The translations under genes were made by a program, and so were the position numbers. Of a stretch of DNA of 24,493 nt, positions 15,142-20,611 are shown piece by piece. The notes under the pieces were generated by a model that was given only the letters and a program-made list of their open reading frames with translations, did no database searches and had not been told where the DNA came from. The stretch is from a virus, in IMG/VR virus record IMGVR_UViG_3300009103_000148, positions 1-24,493 of that record. One strand, given 5' to 3'. Position 1 is the first letter of the stretch. The number at the start of each line of letters is the position of its first letter.

Positions 15142-15441
15142 TTAGAGCTTTACAGGAAAGTCCAGAATAGCGCTAGTGACCGCTTCCGCAGTTTCATACA
15201 TAGCATCTAATTTGGGTAGCTCTGCCTCTAGAGAGCAATCGTGTTCATCTTGTCGGAGCAACTGAATGGTGCGCCTCACTTCGCCAAGGCGATTAAGCAA
15301 TTGCGTTTCAAGCGTTTCTAAGTTAGAGCGACAATCAGAACAGAGTTGCTCCACTTCAGCTTGGCGATCTTCGACTACCGCATCTAAGGCATAAGTCTTG
15401 TCGTGTGCATCTTCGTCATAGAGAAATGTGTCAATGTTCAT
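15142..15441 (-). CDS. Coiled-coil small protein with MNIDT N-terminal module
   Basis: 99 residues. The first 20 (MNIDTFLYDEDAHDKTYALD) are shared in pattern with the start of the protein at 15995-16159 (MNIDTWLLDPEAHDAHFALP). The remainder is a Glu/Leu/Arg-rich coiled coil with two cysteines (LCSDC), whose LLNRLGEVRRTIQLLRQ part resembles the centre of the protein at 16955-17143. Function unknown. It begins directly at its promoter and is followed by a microprotein. Confidence 0.6.
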   Translation of the reverse strand: MNIDTFLYDEDAHDKTYALDAVVEDRQAEVEQLCSDCRSNLETLETQLLNRLGEVRRTIQLLRQDEHDCSLEAELPKLDAMYETAEAVTSAILDFPVKL

Positions 15442-15447
15442 ACCTAT

Positions 15448-15476
15448 AAACTAGGGCAGATCTCACTCAAAGTCAA
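15448..15476 (-). promoter_or_regulatory. Promoter, leaderless geometry
   Basis: TTGACT (15471-15476), 17 bp, TAGTTT (15448-15453), ATAGGT, ATG at 15441. An A-run with GATT precedes the -35. Confidence 0.72.
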
Positions 15477-15491
15477 ATCTTTTTTTTGTGC

Positions 15492-15563
15492 CGTAAGTCC
15501 TTGATAGTCAAGCACTTATGAACCTCCGAGCTCCGTAAGCCGTTGATAGACAACGACTTACGG
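15492..15563. repeat. Double-palindrome repeat, copy 6
   Basis: 15 bp upstream of the -35 of the gene at 15142. Both palindromes intact (CGTAAGTCCTTGATAGTCAA and CGTAAGCCGTTGATAGACAA). Confidence 0.82.
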
Positions 15564-15569
15564 CTCTTT

Positions 15570-15743
15570 TTAACCTAAGGAAGGGACGGAGAGAACGAAG
15601 CGTCTCATGGCTTCATCCTCATAAGCTTTCAGTAGCGTGGTGACCCACTCGACCATATAGGGAGGCAGACCCAGGTCGCTATAATTCTCGTTGTCCTCCA
15701 GCATGGCCTTGAGGAGGTCGTAGTGTTCTTTGGTTTTTATCAT
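15570..15743 (-). CDS. Small acidic protein, paralogue of 18473-18640
   Basis: 57 residues beginning MIKTKEHYDLLKAMLEDNEN and ending FVLSVPSLG. The gene at 18473-18640 encodes the same protein with about two substitutions and lacks the last two residues; the DNA is also nearly identical, so duplication is recent. A single helical domain, no family recognised. The start at 15743 is set by the promoter; frames opening further upstream cross the repeat. Confidence 0.65.
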   Translation of the reverse strand: MIKTKEHYDLLKAMLEDNENYSDLGLPPYMVEWVTTLLKAYEDEAMRRFVLSVPSLG

Positions 15744-15749
15744 ACCTAT

Positions 15750-15778
15750 ACAGTACCCCCCTTGTGCGCCAAAGTCAA
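15750..15778 (-). promoter_or_regulatory. Promoter, leaderless geometry
   Basis: TTGACT (15773-15778), 17 bp, TACTGT (15750-15755), ATAGGT, ATG at 15743. Confidence 0.72.
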
Positions 15779-15792
15779 ACTTTTTCTTGCGT

Positions 15793-15863
15793 CGTAAGTA
15801 CTTGATAGTCAACGGGTTACCAACCTCGGAGTTTCCTAAGTCGTTGATAGGCAACGAGTTATG
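15793..15863. repeat. Double-palindrome repeat, copy 7
   Basis: 14 bp upstream of the -35. First palindrome degraded on its right (GGGTTACC), second ends GAGTTATG. Confidence 0.78.
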
Positions 15864-15974
15864 AAATGTACGAAAACGAAAGCCGCAAGGCGAAAAAAGG
15901 TTATTTAACACTATTTAACGTAAGTCCTTCGGAATCAACCGCTTATGAACCTCCGAGCTCCGTAAGCCGTTGAT
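15837..15974. repeat. 138-bp duplication, copy B
   Basis: Second copy of the 14920-15057 segment. The two copies bracket the genes at 15076-15743, so the block may have been inserted or amplified by recombination between them. Confidence 0.85.
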
Positions 15975-15989
15975 AGGCAACGACTTACG
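15919..15989. repeat. Double-palindrome repeat, copy 8
   Basis: Lies directly downstream of the gene ending at 15995 and not beside a promoter. Shares the altered first loop TTCGGAATCAACC with copy 5. Confidence 0.78.
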
Positions 15990-15994
15990 AACTT

Positions 15995-16159
15995 TTAATG
16001 AGGTGCTTCGTATTCATAATGAATATCCTCTTCACCCTCGTCATCGCAGTCAGGGCATTCTCCCTCGGCAAGGATTTCCTCAAAGCAATGCGGACAAGTC
16101 GGCAAAGCAAAGTGAGCGTCGTGAGCTTCTGGATCGAGTAACCAAGTATCAATGTTCAT
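15995..16159 (-). CDS. Small zinc-binding-like protein with MNIDT and DEGEEDIH modules
   Basis: 54 residues. The start (MNIDTWLLDPEAHDAHFALP) resembles the start of the 15142-15441 product; CPHC (22-25) and CPDC (35-38) form a likely zinc knuckle; the end (DEGEEDIHYEYEAPH) resembles the end of the 16955-17143 product. It thus joins an N-terminal module of one neighbour with a C-terminal module of another. Start set by its promoter. Confidence 0.65.
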   Translation of the reverse strand: MNIDTWLLDPEAHDAHFALPTCPHCFEEILAEGECPDCDDEGEEDIHYEYEAPH

Positions 16160-16165
16160 ACCTAT

Positions 16166-16194
16166 ACAGTACGCCATGCTGCCCCCAAAGTCAA
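16166..16194 (-). promoter_or_regulatory. Promoter, leaderless geometry
   Basis: TTGACT (16189-16194), 17 bp, TACTGT (16166-16171), ATAGGT, ATG at 16159. Confidence 0.72.
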
Positions 16195-16208
16195 ATCTTT
16201 CTTTGCGT

Positions 16209-16279
16209 CGTAAGTTACTGATAACCAAGGACTTACGTACCTCCGAGCTTCGTAAGTCCTTGATAGTCAACGACTTACG
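16209..16279. repeat. Double-palindrome repeat, copy 9
   Basis: 14 bp upstream of the -35; second palindrome near perfect (CGTAAGTCCTTGATAGTCAA, then CGACTTACG). Confidence 0.85.
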
Positions 16280-16295
16280 AAACGATTGCTCTCAT

Positions 16296-16325
16296 AAAAA
16301 AGGCGGGGCAAAAGCCCCGCCTTTC
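16296..16325 (-). terminator. Rho-independent terminator
   Basis: AGGCGGGGC, loop of 4, GCCCCGCCT, with a U-run in the leftward direction. It ends the unit 16345-16805. The flanking GAAACGATTGCTCTCATAAA recurs beside the terminators at 17281 and 17941. Confidence 0.88.
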
Positions 16326-16344
16326 TATTTAGCTATTTGACTAT

Positions 16345-16398
16345 TTAATGTTTGATGAACCAACTAAGAATAAATACCGCCACGCAAAGATAAATCAT
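16345..16398 (-). CDS. 17-residue membrane microprotein, copy 3
   Basis: MIYLCVAVFILSWFIKH. The ATG overlaps the stop of the upstream gene (ATGA), exactly as in copy 1, and the terminator follows 20 bp later. The three copies keep MI, V-x-V-F, L-S and IKH while the DNA differs, which argues for selection on the peptide. Confidence 0.72.
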   Translation of the reverse strand: MIYLCVAVFILSWFIKH

Positions 16399-16562
16399 TC
16401 TTCTTCCTCCTGTTCTTCAGGGCATGAACAAAACCCAACGCCATTTTGAAAATCCTCAGTATGCAACCAGTCTCCGCAACCTTCGCACAATGTCCATCCT
16501 TCCCCCTTCTTTCTGGCAAGGTAAAGTTCCTCGGAATAATCATCGTCATAATAATCGTCCAT
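16395..16562 (-). CDS. Small acidic zinc-ribbon-like protein
   Basis: 55 residues. MDDYYDDDY start, then CEGC (26-29) and CSC (45-47) with His34 between, a likely metal site, and an all-acidic tail. Starts 3 bp after the stop of the upstream gene. This start is the only one giving a full frame. Function unknown. Confidence 0.6.
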   Translation of the reverse strand: MDDYYDDDYSEELYLARKKGEGWTLCEGCGDWLHTEDFQNGVGFCSCPEEQEEEE

Positions 16563-16565
16563 AAC

Positions 16566-16805
16566 TCAGTCCCAATCGCTGTAATAAAGGTCTTGACTCA
16601 AATCTGTTGCCCAATTGGTGGTGGGGTCATAAAGGAAGACATCATAAATGTCGTCTTTATCCCCGAAGCAATTTTTGAGGTCTTCCACGAGTGCGAAAGC
16701 CTCATCTAGCCCTGCGTTTGTTTTTGGGAATGCACCCTCAACAAAATTGTTGCGGAGCACTTCAATGCGTTCTTGGTTCTTGGTTTCATCTGTTAGGTTA
16801 ATCAT
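16566..16805 (-). CDS. Small acidic protein, unknown function
   Basis: 79 residues starting MINLTDETKNQERIEVLR. Helical N-terminal half, acidic C-terminal half rich in Asp and Tyr (DDIYDVFLYD). First of a three-gene unit with the zinc-ribbon-like protein and the microprotein. The start at 16805 is chosen because the promoter occupies the upstream codons. Confidence 0.6.
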   Translation of the reverse strand: MINLTDETKNQERIEVLRNNFVEGAFPKTNAGLDEAFALVEDLKNCFGDKDDIYDVFLYDPTTNWATDLSQDLYYSDWD

Positions 16806-16811
16806 GTATAT

Positions 16812-16840
16812 AATATAAGGGTAATCGGCTGAAAATGCAA
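16812..16840 (-). promoter_or_regulatory. Promoter, leaderless geometry
   Basis: TTGCAT (16835-16840), 17 bp, TATATT (16812-16817), ATATAC, ATG at 16805. A second -35-like TTGCTT lies at 16848-16853. Confidence 0.7.
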
Positions 16841-16877
16841 CCCCTAAAAGCAAGTTTCGTGAAAAAACTTTTTGTTT

Positions 16878-16948
16878 CGTAAGTCACTGTCACTCAACGA
16901 CTTACGAAGCTTGGAGCTTTGTAACTGGTTGACCATCAAGGAGTTACG
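16878..16948. repeat. Double-palindrome repeat, copy 10
   Basis: 37 bp upstream of the -35, the one promoter-linked copy that departs from the 14/28-bp spacing. Its loops are also altered (CACTGTCACTCAA, GACCATCAA). Confidence 0.72.
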
Positions 16949-16954
16949 CCTAGA

Positions 16955-17143
16955 TCAATAAGGCGGCTCAAATTCGTGGTGGATGTCCTCCTCCCCTTCA
17001 TCGGACGAGTTGGCCAGCTCGATTTCCATCCACATATCTTCAAGGAAGTGGATTTCACGGAGAATGCGGTCGCGTTCCTGCGGGAGGCGGTCGAGGAATA
17101 CGCGGAGATGAGAGAGGCGGGTGTCGATTTGGTGTTGTGTCAT
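16955..17143 (-). CDS. Small coiled-coil protein with DEGEEDIH C-terminal module
   Basis: 62 residues: a helical Arg/Leu-rich body (LSHLRVFLDRLPQERDRIL) and the end SSDEGEEDIHHEFEPPY, shared with the protein at 15995-16159. Single-gene unit; the start is fixed by the promoter. Unknown function. Confidence 0.6.
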   Translation of the reverse strand: MTQHQIDTRLSHLRVFLDRLPQERDRILREIHFLEDMWMEIELANSSDEGEEDIHHEFEPPY

Positions 17144-17149
17144 ACCTAT

Positions 17150-17178
17150 ACCCTACGGCAGGGGCAAGAAAAAGTCAA
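17150..17178 (-). promoter_or_regulatory. Promoter, leaderless geometry
   Basis: TTGACT (17173-17178), 17 bp, TAGGGT (17150-17155), ATAGGT, ATG at 17143. Confidence 0.7.
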
Positions 17179-17192
17179 TATCTTTTTGGCGT

Positions 17193-17263
17193 CGTAAGTT
17201 CCTGATAGCCAACGACTTAGGCACCTCGGAGGTTTGTAAATCCTTGATAGCCAACGAGTTATG
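17193..17263. repeat. Double-palindrome repeat, copy 11
   Basis: 14 bp upstream of the -35; right ends of both palindromes drift (GACTTAGG, GAGTTATG). Confidence 0.78.
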
Positions 17264-17280
17264 AAACGATTGCTCTCATA

Positions 17281-17306
17281 AAAAAAGGCGGGGCAAAGCC
17301 CCGCCT
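17281..17306 (-). terminator. Rho-independent terminator
   Basis: AGGCGGGGC, loop of 3, GCCCCGCCT, leftward U-run, ending the unit 17342-17800. Confidence 0.88.
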
Positions 17307-17341
17307 TTCTATTTGACTATTTAGAACCAACCTATTTAGAA

Positions 17342-17704
17342 CTACCATGGAGCTTTGTCTTGAGCTTGCCCAACGAGTAGCTCGCCCGCTTGAGCAGTTT
17401 GTTTGTTTGCACAAGTATAGACTGCGACCACCTTAACGCATTGACGCTTCCATTTGTCGCTTCCATCAAGCCCACGATACCAACGCTTAACTGCATCGAC
17501 TGGGGTCTTGCCGTAAGCTTGTACCCTAAAGGCGTGGCTACTGGTACGATTCTGTAAGTATAACACATAAGACTTACCACTGGTATAAGCAGCCCATTGA
17601 GCTTGTGCCTTGCGGTTAGCAGTCACTTGGTCTTTGTCTAGTACGGTAGTGGACTTGCATGGGCGAGAACCCCACAACTCACTTGGTGCATGGTGCTTTT
17701 TCAT
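17342..17704 (-). CDS. Small basic protein, unknown function
   Basis: 120 residues, Lys/Arg/Gln-rich, with YVLYLQNRTSSHAFRVQAYG and VDAVKRWYRG that suggest a strand-strand-helix unit. The tail is Ala/Gln-rich. Starts 6 bp after the stop of the upstream membrane microprotein with no ribosome site. Another frame over the same DNA (17332-17580) has no initiation signal and is less likely. Confidence 0.5.
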   Translation of the reverse strand: MKKHHAPSELWGSRPCKSTTVLDKDQVTANRKAQAQWAAYTSGKSYVLYLQNRTSSHAFRVQAYGKTPVDAVKRWYRGLDGSDKWKRQCVKVVAVYTCANKQTAQAGELLVGQAQDKAPW

Positions 17705-17710
17705 GATGTT

Positions 17711-17800
17711 TCAAAAGTATTTGTTAATCCAGTAAGTTAATCCGAAAAGGTACAGCACAACAAAAGAATTTACTGCTAAGACTAGTAATATATCCCACAT
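17711..17800 (-). CDS. 29-residue membrane microprotein
   Basis: MWDILLVLAVNSFVVLYLFG then nine more residues ending INKYF: one transmembrane helix. Here the microprotein is the first gene of its unit rather than the last. The start at 17800 lies 9 bp after the -10 box, so the transcript should have a leader of only 2-3 nt. Confidence 0.6.
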   Translation of the reverse strand: MWDILLVLAVNSFVVLYLFGLTYWINKYF

Positions 17801-17809
17801 TCTAATAAT

Positions 17810-17838
17810 ACAATACCCCTTTAAGTCCGCAAAGTCAA
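17810..17838 (-). promoter_or_regulatory. Promoter, near-leaderless variant
   Basis: TTGACT (17833-17838), 17 bp, TATTGT (17810-17815), then 9 bp instead of 6 before the ATG at 17800. Confidence 0.65.
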
Positions 17839-17852
17839 ATCTTTTTTTGGGT

Positions 17853-17923
17853 CGTAAGTTACTGATAACCAACGACTTAGGTACCTCCGAGCTTTGTAAG
17901 TCGTTGATAACCAACCACTTATG
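17853..17923. repeat. Double-palindrome repeat, copy 12
   Basis: 14 bp upstream of the -35; arms CGTAAGTTACTGATAACCAA and GTAAGTCGTTGATAACCAA. Confidence 0.8.
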
Positions 17924-17940
17924 AAACGATTGCTCTCATA

Positions 17941-17967
17941 AAAAAGGCGGGGCAAAAGCCCCGCCTT
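17941..17967 (-). terminator. Rho-independent terminator
   Basis: AGGCGGGGC, loop of 4, GCCCCGCCT, leftward U-run, ending the gene at 17996-18325. Confidence 0.88.
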
Positions 17968-17995
17968 TCTATTTGACTATTTAGAGCCGACCTAT

Positions 17996-18325
17996 TTAGA
18001 ACTCCTCACCACCAAAAGAACCGTAATCCTCATCAGTACCAAAGCCAGCTGACGCCATTCCTGAATCAAAATCGCCGTCCATACTTTCATCGTAATCCTC
18101 CACCTCACTAGGAACTTCAAACTCCTCGACGACCTCACAGGCAATTATCTTGCCAGTGGCATCGTAAGTCGAGCAAACGATTTCTAATTGCCACAGCTCC
18201 CAACCCTTATCGACAAGGGCTTGCTCGGCGTTCTGATGAGCTTGCTCTAAACCTTCACGACACTTTTCAAAAGAATTGTGAGGATAGCAAGTTCCGTTTT
18301 CAAGTAATTCATATCTTGTTTTCAT
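17996..18325 (-). CDS. Small acidic protein, unknown function
   Basis: 109 residues. The first 75 look like a small alpha/beta domain (LVDKGWELWQLEIVCSTYD, then GKIIACEVVEEFEV); the last 35 are Asp/Glu/Gly-rich and probably disordered. Single-gene unit. No family recognised. Confidence 0.6.
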   Translation of the reverse strand: MKTRYELLENGTCYPHNSFEKCREGLEQAHQNAEQALVDKGWELWQLEIVCSTYDATGKIIACEVVEEFEVPSEVEDYDESMDGDFDSGMASAGFGTDEDYGSFGGEEF

Positions 18326-18331
18326 AATAAT

Positions 18332-18360
18332 AAGATACGACCAAACGCCATGAAACGCAA
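18332..18360 (-). promoter_or_regulatory. Promoter, leaderless geometry
   Basis: TTGCGT (18355-18360), 17 bp, TATCTT (18332-18337), ATTATT, ATG at 18325. AAGTTTTTTC directly precedes the -35, as at 19301. Confidence 0.7.
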
Positions 18361-18388
18361 GAAAAAACTTAACTTTCTTTAAAATAGT

Positions 18389-18460
18389 CGTAAGTCCTTA
18401 CTGGTCAAAGACTTACAAACCTCCGAGCTCCGTAAGCCGTTGGTAGACAACGACTTACGG
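18389..18460. repeat. Double-palindrome repeat, copy 13
   Basis: 28 bp upstream of the -35. First loop altered (CTTACTGGTCAAAG). Confidence 0.78.
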
Positions 18461-18472
18461 CTCTTTTTAACC

Positions 18473-18640
18473 TCAGGAAGGGACAGAGAGAACGAAGCGT
18501 CTCATCGCCTCATCCTCATAAGCTTTCAGTAGCGTGGCGACCCACTCGACCATATGGGGAGGTAGACCCAGGTCGCTATAATTCTCGTTGTCCTCCAGCA
18601 TGGCCTTGAGGAGGTCGTAGTGTTCTTTCGTTTTTATCAT
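18473..18640 (-). CDS. Small acidic protein, paralogue of 15570-15743
   Basis: 55 residues, differing from its paralogue at Tyr29 to His and Thr35 to Ala and lacking the final Leu-Gly. The near identity extends into the 3' flank, where both stops lie beside a palindrome starting CTCTTTTTAACC. Confidence 0.65.
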   Translation of the reverse strand: MIKTKEHYDLLKAMLEDNENYSDLGLPPHMVEWVATLLKAYEDEAMRRFVLSVPS

Positions 18641-18646
18641 ACTTAT

Positions 18647-18675
18647 ACAATACCCCACTTCCTCACCAAAGTCAA
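18647..18675 (-). promoter_or_regulatory. Promoter, leaderless geometry
   Basis: TTGACT (18670-18675), 17 bp, TATTGT (18647-18652), ATAAGT, ATG at 18640. Confidence 0.7.
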
Positions 18676-18689
18676 ATTTTGTTTTGCAT

Positions 18690-18760
18690 TGTAAGTAGCT
18701 CATAGCCAACGGTTTACGCACCTCCGAGCTTCGTAAGTCGTTGATACTCAACGAGTTAGA
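18690..18760. repeat. Double-palindrome repeat, copy 14
   Basis: 14 bp upstream of the -35; first palindrome degraded (GTAGCTCATAGCCAACGG). Confidence 0.75.
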
Positions 18761-18763
18761 AAA

Positions 18764-18847
18764 CTATTCTGTGGGCAACAAGTCGAGTAGGATAACTACC
18801 AGACAAGGCAAAAGCAAAATAGTAAATGGTAAGACTATTTCAATCAT
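18764..18847 (-). CDS. 27-residue membrane microprotein
   Basis: MIEIVLPFTILLLPCLVVIL followed by LDLLPTE: one long hydrophobic helix. It overlaps the end of the upstream gene by 8 bp and is the last gene of a three-gene unit just before a double palindrome. No close paralogue here, though its MIEI start is like MTIEI in the 22-residue product at 21753. Confidence 0.58.
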   Translation of the reverse strand: MIEIVLPFTILLLPCLVVILLDLLPTE

Positions 18848-19079
18848 TTGATTTGAGTTTTTCTATGGTTCGTTTGATTGTATTGCAAATTTCTTTGTCG
18901 TTCTCACTTCCTGAAAACATAAAAAGCAAGTCAGAAAGGCTGTACTTCGGTTTGCTCAGTTTGGGTTTGCGAAATGCAAAGTTAAAAGGGCGTTGCAATT
19001 TACCCTCCGAAATTTTGCGTAAAGAGTCGGTATCGAGTTCTTCTAATTTCATGACTTTTAAGAATTTTTCTAGTTTCAC
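18840..19079 (-). CDS. Small basic protein, unknown function
   Basis: 79 residues, Lys-rich and helical (KLEKFLKVMKLEELDTDSL). The probable start is a GTG at 19079 overlapping the upstream stop (GTGA). An ATG ten codons inside could serve instead. Middle gene of its unit. Confidence 0.52.
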   Translation of the reverse strand: MKLEKFLKVMKLEELDTDSLRKISEGKLQRPFNFAFRKPKLSKPKYSLSDLLFMFSGSENDKEICNTIKRTIEKLKSND

Positions 19080-19294
19080 AGGTCGAGTAGTTTGCCGTTG
19101 GTTTTCATTTCATCGAGGATTTTGCAAAAGCCTTCTGTCGCTTCCTCGGTTTTAAAAAACTTTGCAGGTTTGCTTTCGGCATCGGTGACCATGCGTTCAG
19201 CTTCCCATTCCATCATGGGGTTTGTACCTAGTTTAACGATGTCCGCATAAAGTTGGTGGACAATGGCGAGAGCTTTCTTTTTGTTCATCTTCAT
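19076..19294 (-). CDS. Small helical protein, unknown function
   Basis: 72 residues, MKMNKKKALAIVHQLYADIV start, several helices, ending NGKLLDL. First gene of the unit; the start at 19294 is placed by the promoter. No family recognised. Confidence 0.58.
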   Translation of the reverse strand: MKMNKKKALAIVHQLYADIVKLGTNPMMEWEAERMVTDAESKPAKFFKTEEATEGFCKILDEMKTNGKLLDL

Positions 19295-19300
19295 ACTAAT

Positions 19301-19329
19301 AAGGTAAGCCCATTACCCCCCAAACGCAA
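19301..19329 (-). promoter_or_regulatory. Promoter, leaderless geometry
   Basis: TTGCGT (19324-19329), 17 bp, TACCTT (19301-19306), ATTAGT, ATG at 19294. Confidence 0.7.
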
Positions 19330-19357
19330 GAAAAAACTTTAGTTTGATGAAAATAGT

Positions 19358-19428
19358 CATAACCTCTTGATAACCAACGACTTACGAACCCCCGAGCTCC
19401 GTAAGTCCTTGATAGTCAACGACTTACG
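19358..19428. repeat. Double-palindrome repeat, copy 15
   Basis: 28 bp upstream of the -35. Left edge is CATAACC instead of CGTAAGT; second palindrome near perfect. Confidence 0.8.
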
Positions 19429-19443
19429 AAACATAACTGCCCA

Positions 19444-19470
19444 CAAAAAAGCGAGGAGCAAGCCCCTCGC
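19444..19470 (-). terminator. Rho-independent terminator
   Basis: GCGAGG-a-GC-aa-GC-c-CCTCGC with a leftward U-run, ending the gene at 19493-19891. Confidence 0.82.
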
Positions 19471-19492
19471 TAAATGTTTTATTTGACTCTAT

Positions 19493-19891
19493 TTACCAAG
19501 CCTGACGGGATTCTAAACGGCTTTCTATTTCCAGTTCTTCATGATAAGACTGAAACGCTTTAACAACATCGCCATTTTCAAATTCCTGTTGATTCAAATG
19601 TTCCTCAATAACGCTACTATACTCCTTTTCAAAGGCAAGCATCTTTTCTTTGTCTTGCCAATCAAATTCTTCTATGGTGTCATCTTCGTGATGCAATTCC
19701 ACAAAGTCAACCGAGCAATCTTCTACTTGAGCATAGTCGGGGAGCTTGCAAGTTCCCCCTCTCCCATGAGTGCAATGCGTTCCTGCATAATCAAAAGAAT
19801 CATTTTCAATCGTCCAGTCGGCAGTGCCTTGGATGAGGAAATAAGTTCCTTTGTAGTCAAAATCAATTTCGAATTCTGTTTGGTGTGTCAT
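19493..19891 (-). CDS. Acidic protein with Cys/His cluster, unknown function
   Basis: 132 residues, acidic. The N-terminal half is beta-like (TEFEIDFDYKGTYFLIQG) with a Cys/His group (THCTHGRGGTC, then DCSVDF) that could bind metal; the C-terminal half is helical. Single-gene unit beginning at its promoter. No family recognised. Confidence 0.6.
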   Translation of the reverse strand: MTHQTEFEIDFDYKGTYFLIQGTADWTIENDSFDYAGTHCTHGRGGTCKLPDYAQVEDCSVDFVELHHEDDTIEEFDWQDKEKMLAFEKEYSSVIEEHLNQQEFENGDVVKAFQSYHEELEIESRLESRQAW

Positions 19892-19897
19892 ATATAC

Positions 19898-19925
19898 AAT
19901 ATACTCTATCTACACGGAAAATCAA
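19898..19925 (-). promoter_or_regulatory. Promoter, leaderless geometry
   Basis: TTGATT (19920-19925), 16 bp, TATATT (19898-19903), 6 bp, ATG at 19891. The only member with a 16-bp spacer. Confidence 0.62.
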
Positions 19926-19953
19926 GTTTTATCTCATTTTTCGTGCAGTTAGT

Positions 19954-20024
19954 CATAAAGGCTTGATAGCCAACGACTTACAAACCTCCGAGCTTCGTAA
20001 GCCGCTGACAACCAACGACTTACG
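19954..20024. repeat. Double-palindrome repeat, copy 16
   Basis: 28 bp upstream of the -35; left edge CATAAAG. Confidence 0.78.
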
Positions 20025-20032
20025 AAACAAAC

Positions 20033-20314
20033 TTAGTTGGCGAAACCGTGTTCTAATTCTTTAGCGACCTGGCTAGCCTGACGCTCTATCCTTTCGTCAA
20101 GAGCCTTTCTTTTGTTAGCCACGGCAGTAGAGAGTTGATTAATCTGATTCTCCACAATCAAGTCAAGTTCATCCTCGGGAAAGTCGCGAGTTGGACTTGG
20201 AATGCCAGTCTCCAGAACTTGTAGACGCTCATCGAACTCATCTATGCGGTTTTGGGTTTTAGTCAATTCCTCTACCTGTGCGGCGAGGGCGGTAAGCTTT
20301 GTTGTTTTACTCAT
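20033..20314 (-). CDS. Small coiled-coil protein, unknown function
   Basis: 93 residues forming two helices rich in Glu, Gln, Arg and Leu (AAQVEELTKTQNRIDEFDER and VANKRKALDERIERQASQVA) joined by a Pro/Asp loop. Likely oligomeric. Single-gene unit. Confidence 0.6.
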   Translation of the reverse strand: MSKTTKLTALAAQVEELTKTQNRIDEFDERLQVLETGIPSPTRDFPEDELDLIVENQINQLSTAVANKRKALDERIERQASQVAKELEHGFAN

Positions 20315-20320
20315 GATAAT

Positions 20321-20349
20321 AATATACTCCTTTCCACCTCTTAAGTCAA
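20321..20349 (-). promoter_or_regulatory. Promoter, leaderless geometry
   Basis: TTGACT (20344-20349), 17 bp, TATATT (20321-20326), ATTATC, ATG at 20314. Confidence 0.7.
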
Positions 20350-20376
20350 ATTAAATTCACAGAAATTTAAAAAGGC

Positions 20377-20447
20377 CATAACCCTTTGATAACCAACAAC
20401 TTACAAACCTCCGAGCTCCGTAAGCCCTTGATGGTCAACGACTTACG
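20377..20447. repeat. Double-palindrome repeat, copy 17
   Basis: 27 bp upstream of the -35; arms CATAACCCTTTGATAACCAA and CGTAAGCCCTTGATGGTCAA. Confidence 0.78.
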
Positions 20448-20466
20448 CACTAGGTTATACGCAAAG

Positions 20467-20492
20467 AAAACGCGGGGCAAGCCCCGCGTTTT
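20467..20492 (-). terminator. Rho-independent terminator of the tRNA-like cluster
   Basis: AAAACGCGGGGC, loop AA, GCCCCGCGTTTT, 30 bp downstream of the tmRNA-like element. Symmetric, so it can work both ways. Confidence 0.85.
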
Positions 20493-20521
20493 ATCATCTA
20501 TTTATACCGACCTATTTGAAA

Positions 20522-20585
20522 TGGTGGAGGTGTTGGGAGTTGAACCCAAGTCTTGTGTCGCCACAATCGAATCCGATGCACCCCC
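20522..20585 (-). ncRNA. tmRNA tRNA-like domain without messenger domain (mini-tmRNA)
   Basis: A 64-nt element. Read 5' to 3' on the minus strand: acceptor GGGGGTG (20585-20579) pairs fully with CACCTCC (20532-20526), giving a G3-U70 wobble, then A73 and an encoded CCA (20525-20522). After the acceptor comes CATCGGATTCGA, the tmRNA D-loop signature GGATTCGA; then a 5-bp hairpin TTGTG-GCGA-CACAA (20566-20553) with a GNRA loop; then a canonical T arm TTGGG-TTCAACT-CCCAA (20549-20533). In tmRNA the hairpin position holds the 250-300 nt pseudoknot and messenger part. G3-U70 and A73 are the known identity elements for alanyl-tRNA synthetase, so the RNA should be charged with Ala. It lacks any anticodon. 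Likely co-transcribed with the two tRNA-like genes upstream. A decoy of trans-translation or an SmpB/AlaRS/EF-Tu ligand is inferred. Confidence 0.75.
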
Positions 20586-20611
20586 TTAATTGAATCATCT
20601 ACTGAAAGAGC

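Noticed and set aside
15491-15563. Double palindromes as rho-independent terminators of the leftward genes
   Set aside because: In the leftward direction they are followed by A-rich DNA, not a U-run, and several units have a separate GC-rich terminator as well. Partial termination cannot be excluded.
16446-16709. 87-codon plus-strand frame, and the minus-strand frame 16364-16549
   Set aside because: The minus strand holds two promoter-linked coupled genes (16566-16805 and 16395-16562) with a shared microprotein after them, which explains the region better.
20522-20585. Phage attachment site derived from a host ssrA gene
   Set aside because: Integration sites in ssrA copy only the 3' part of the gene. 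Here the 5' acceptor and D-loop part are also present in correct order and pair with the 3' part, and no integrase is visible.
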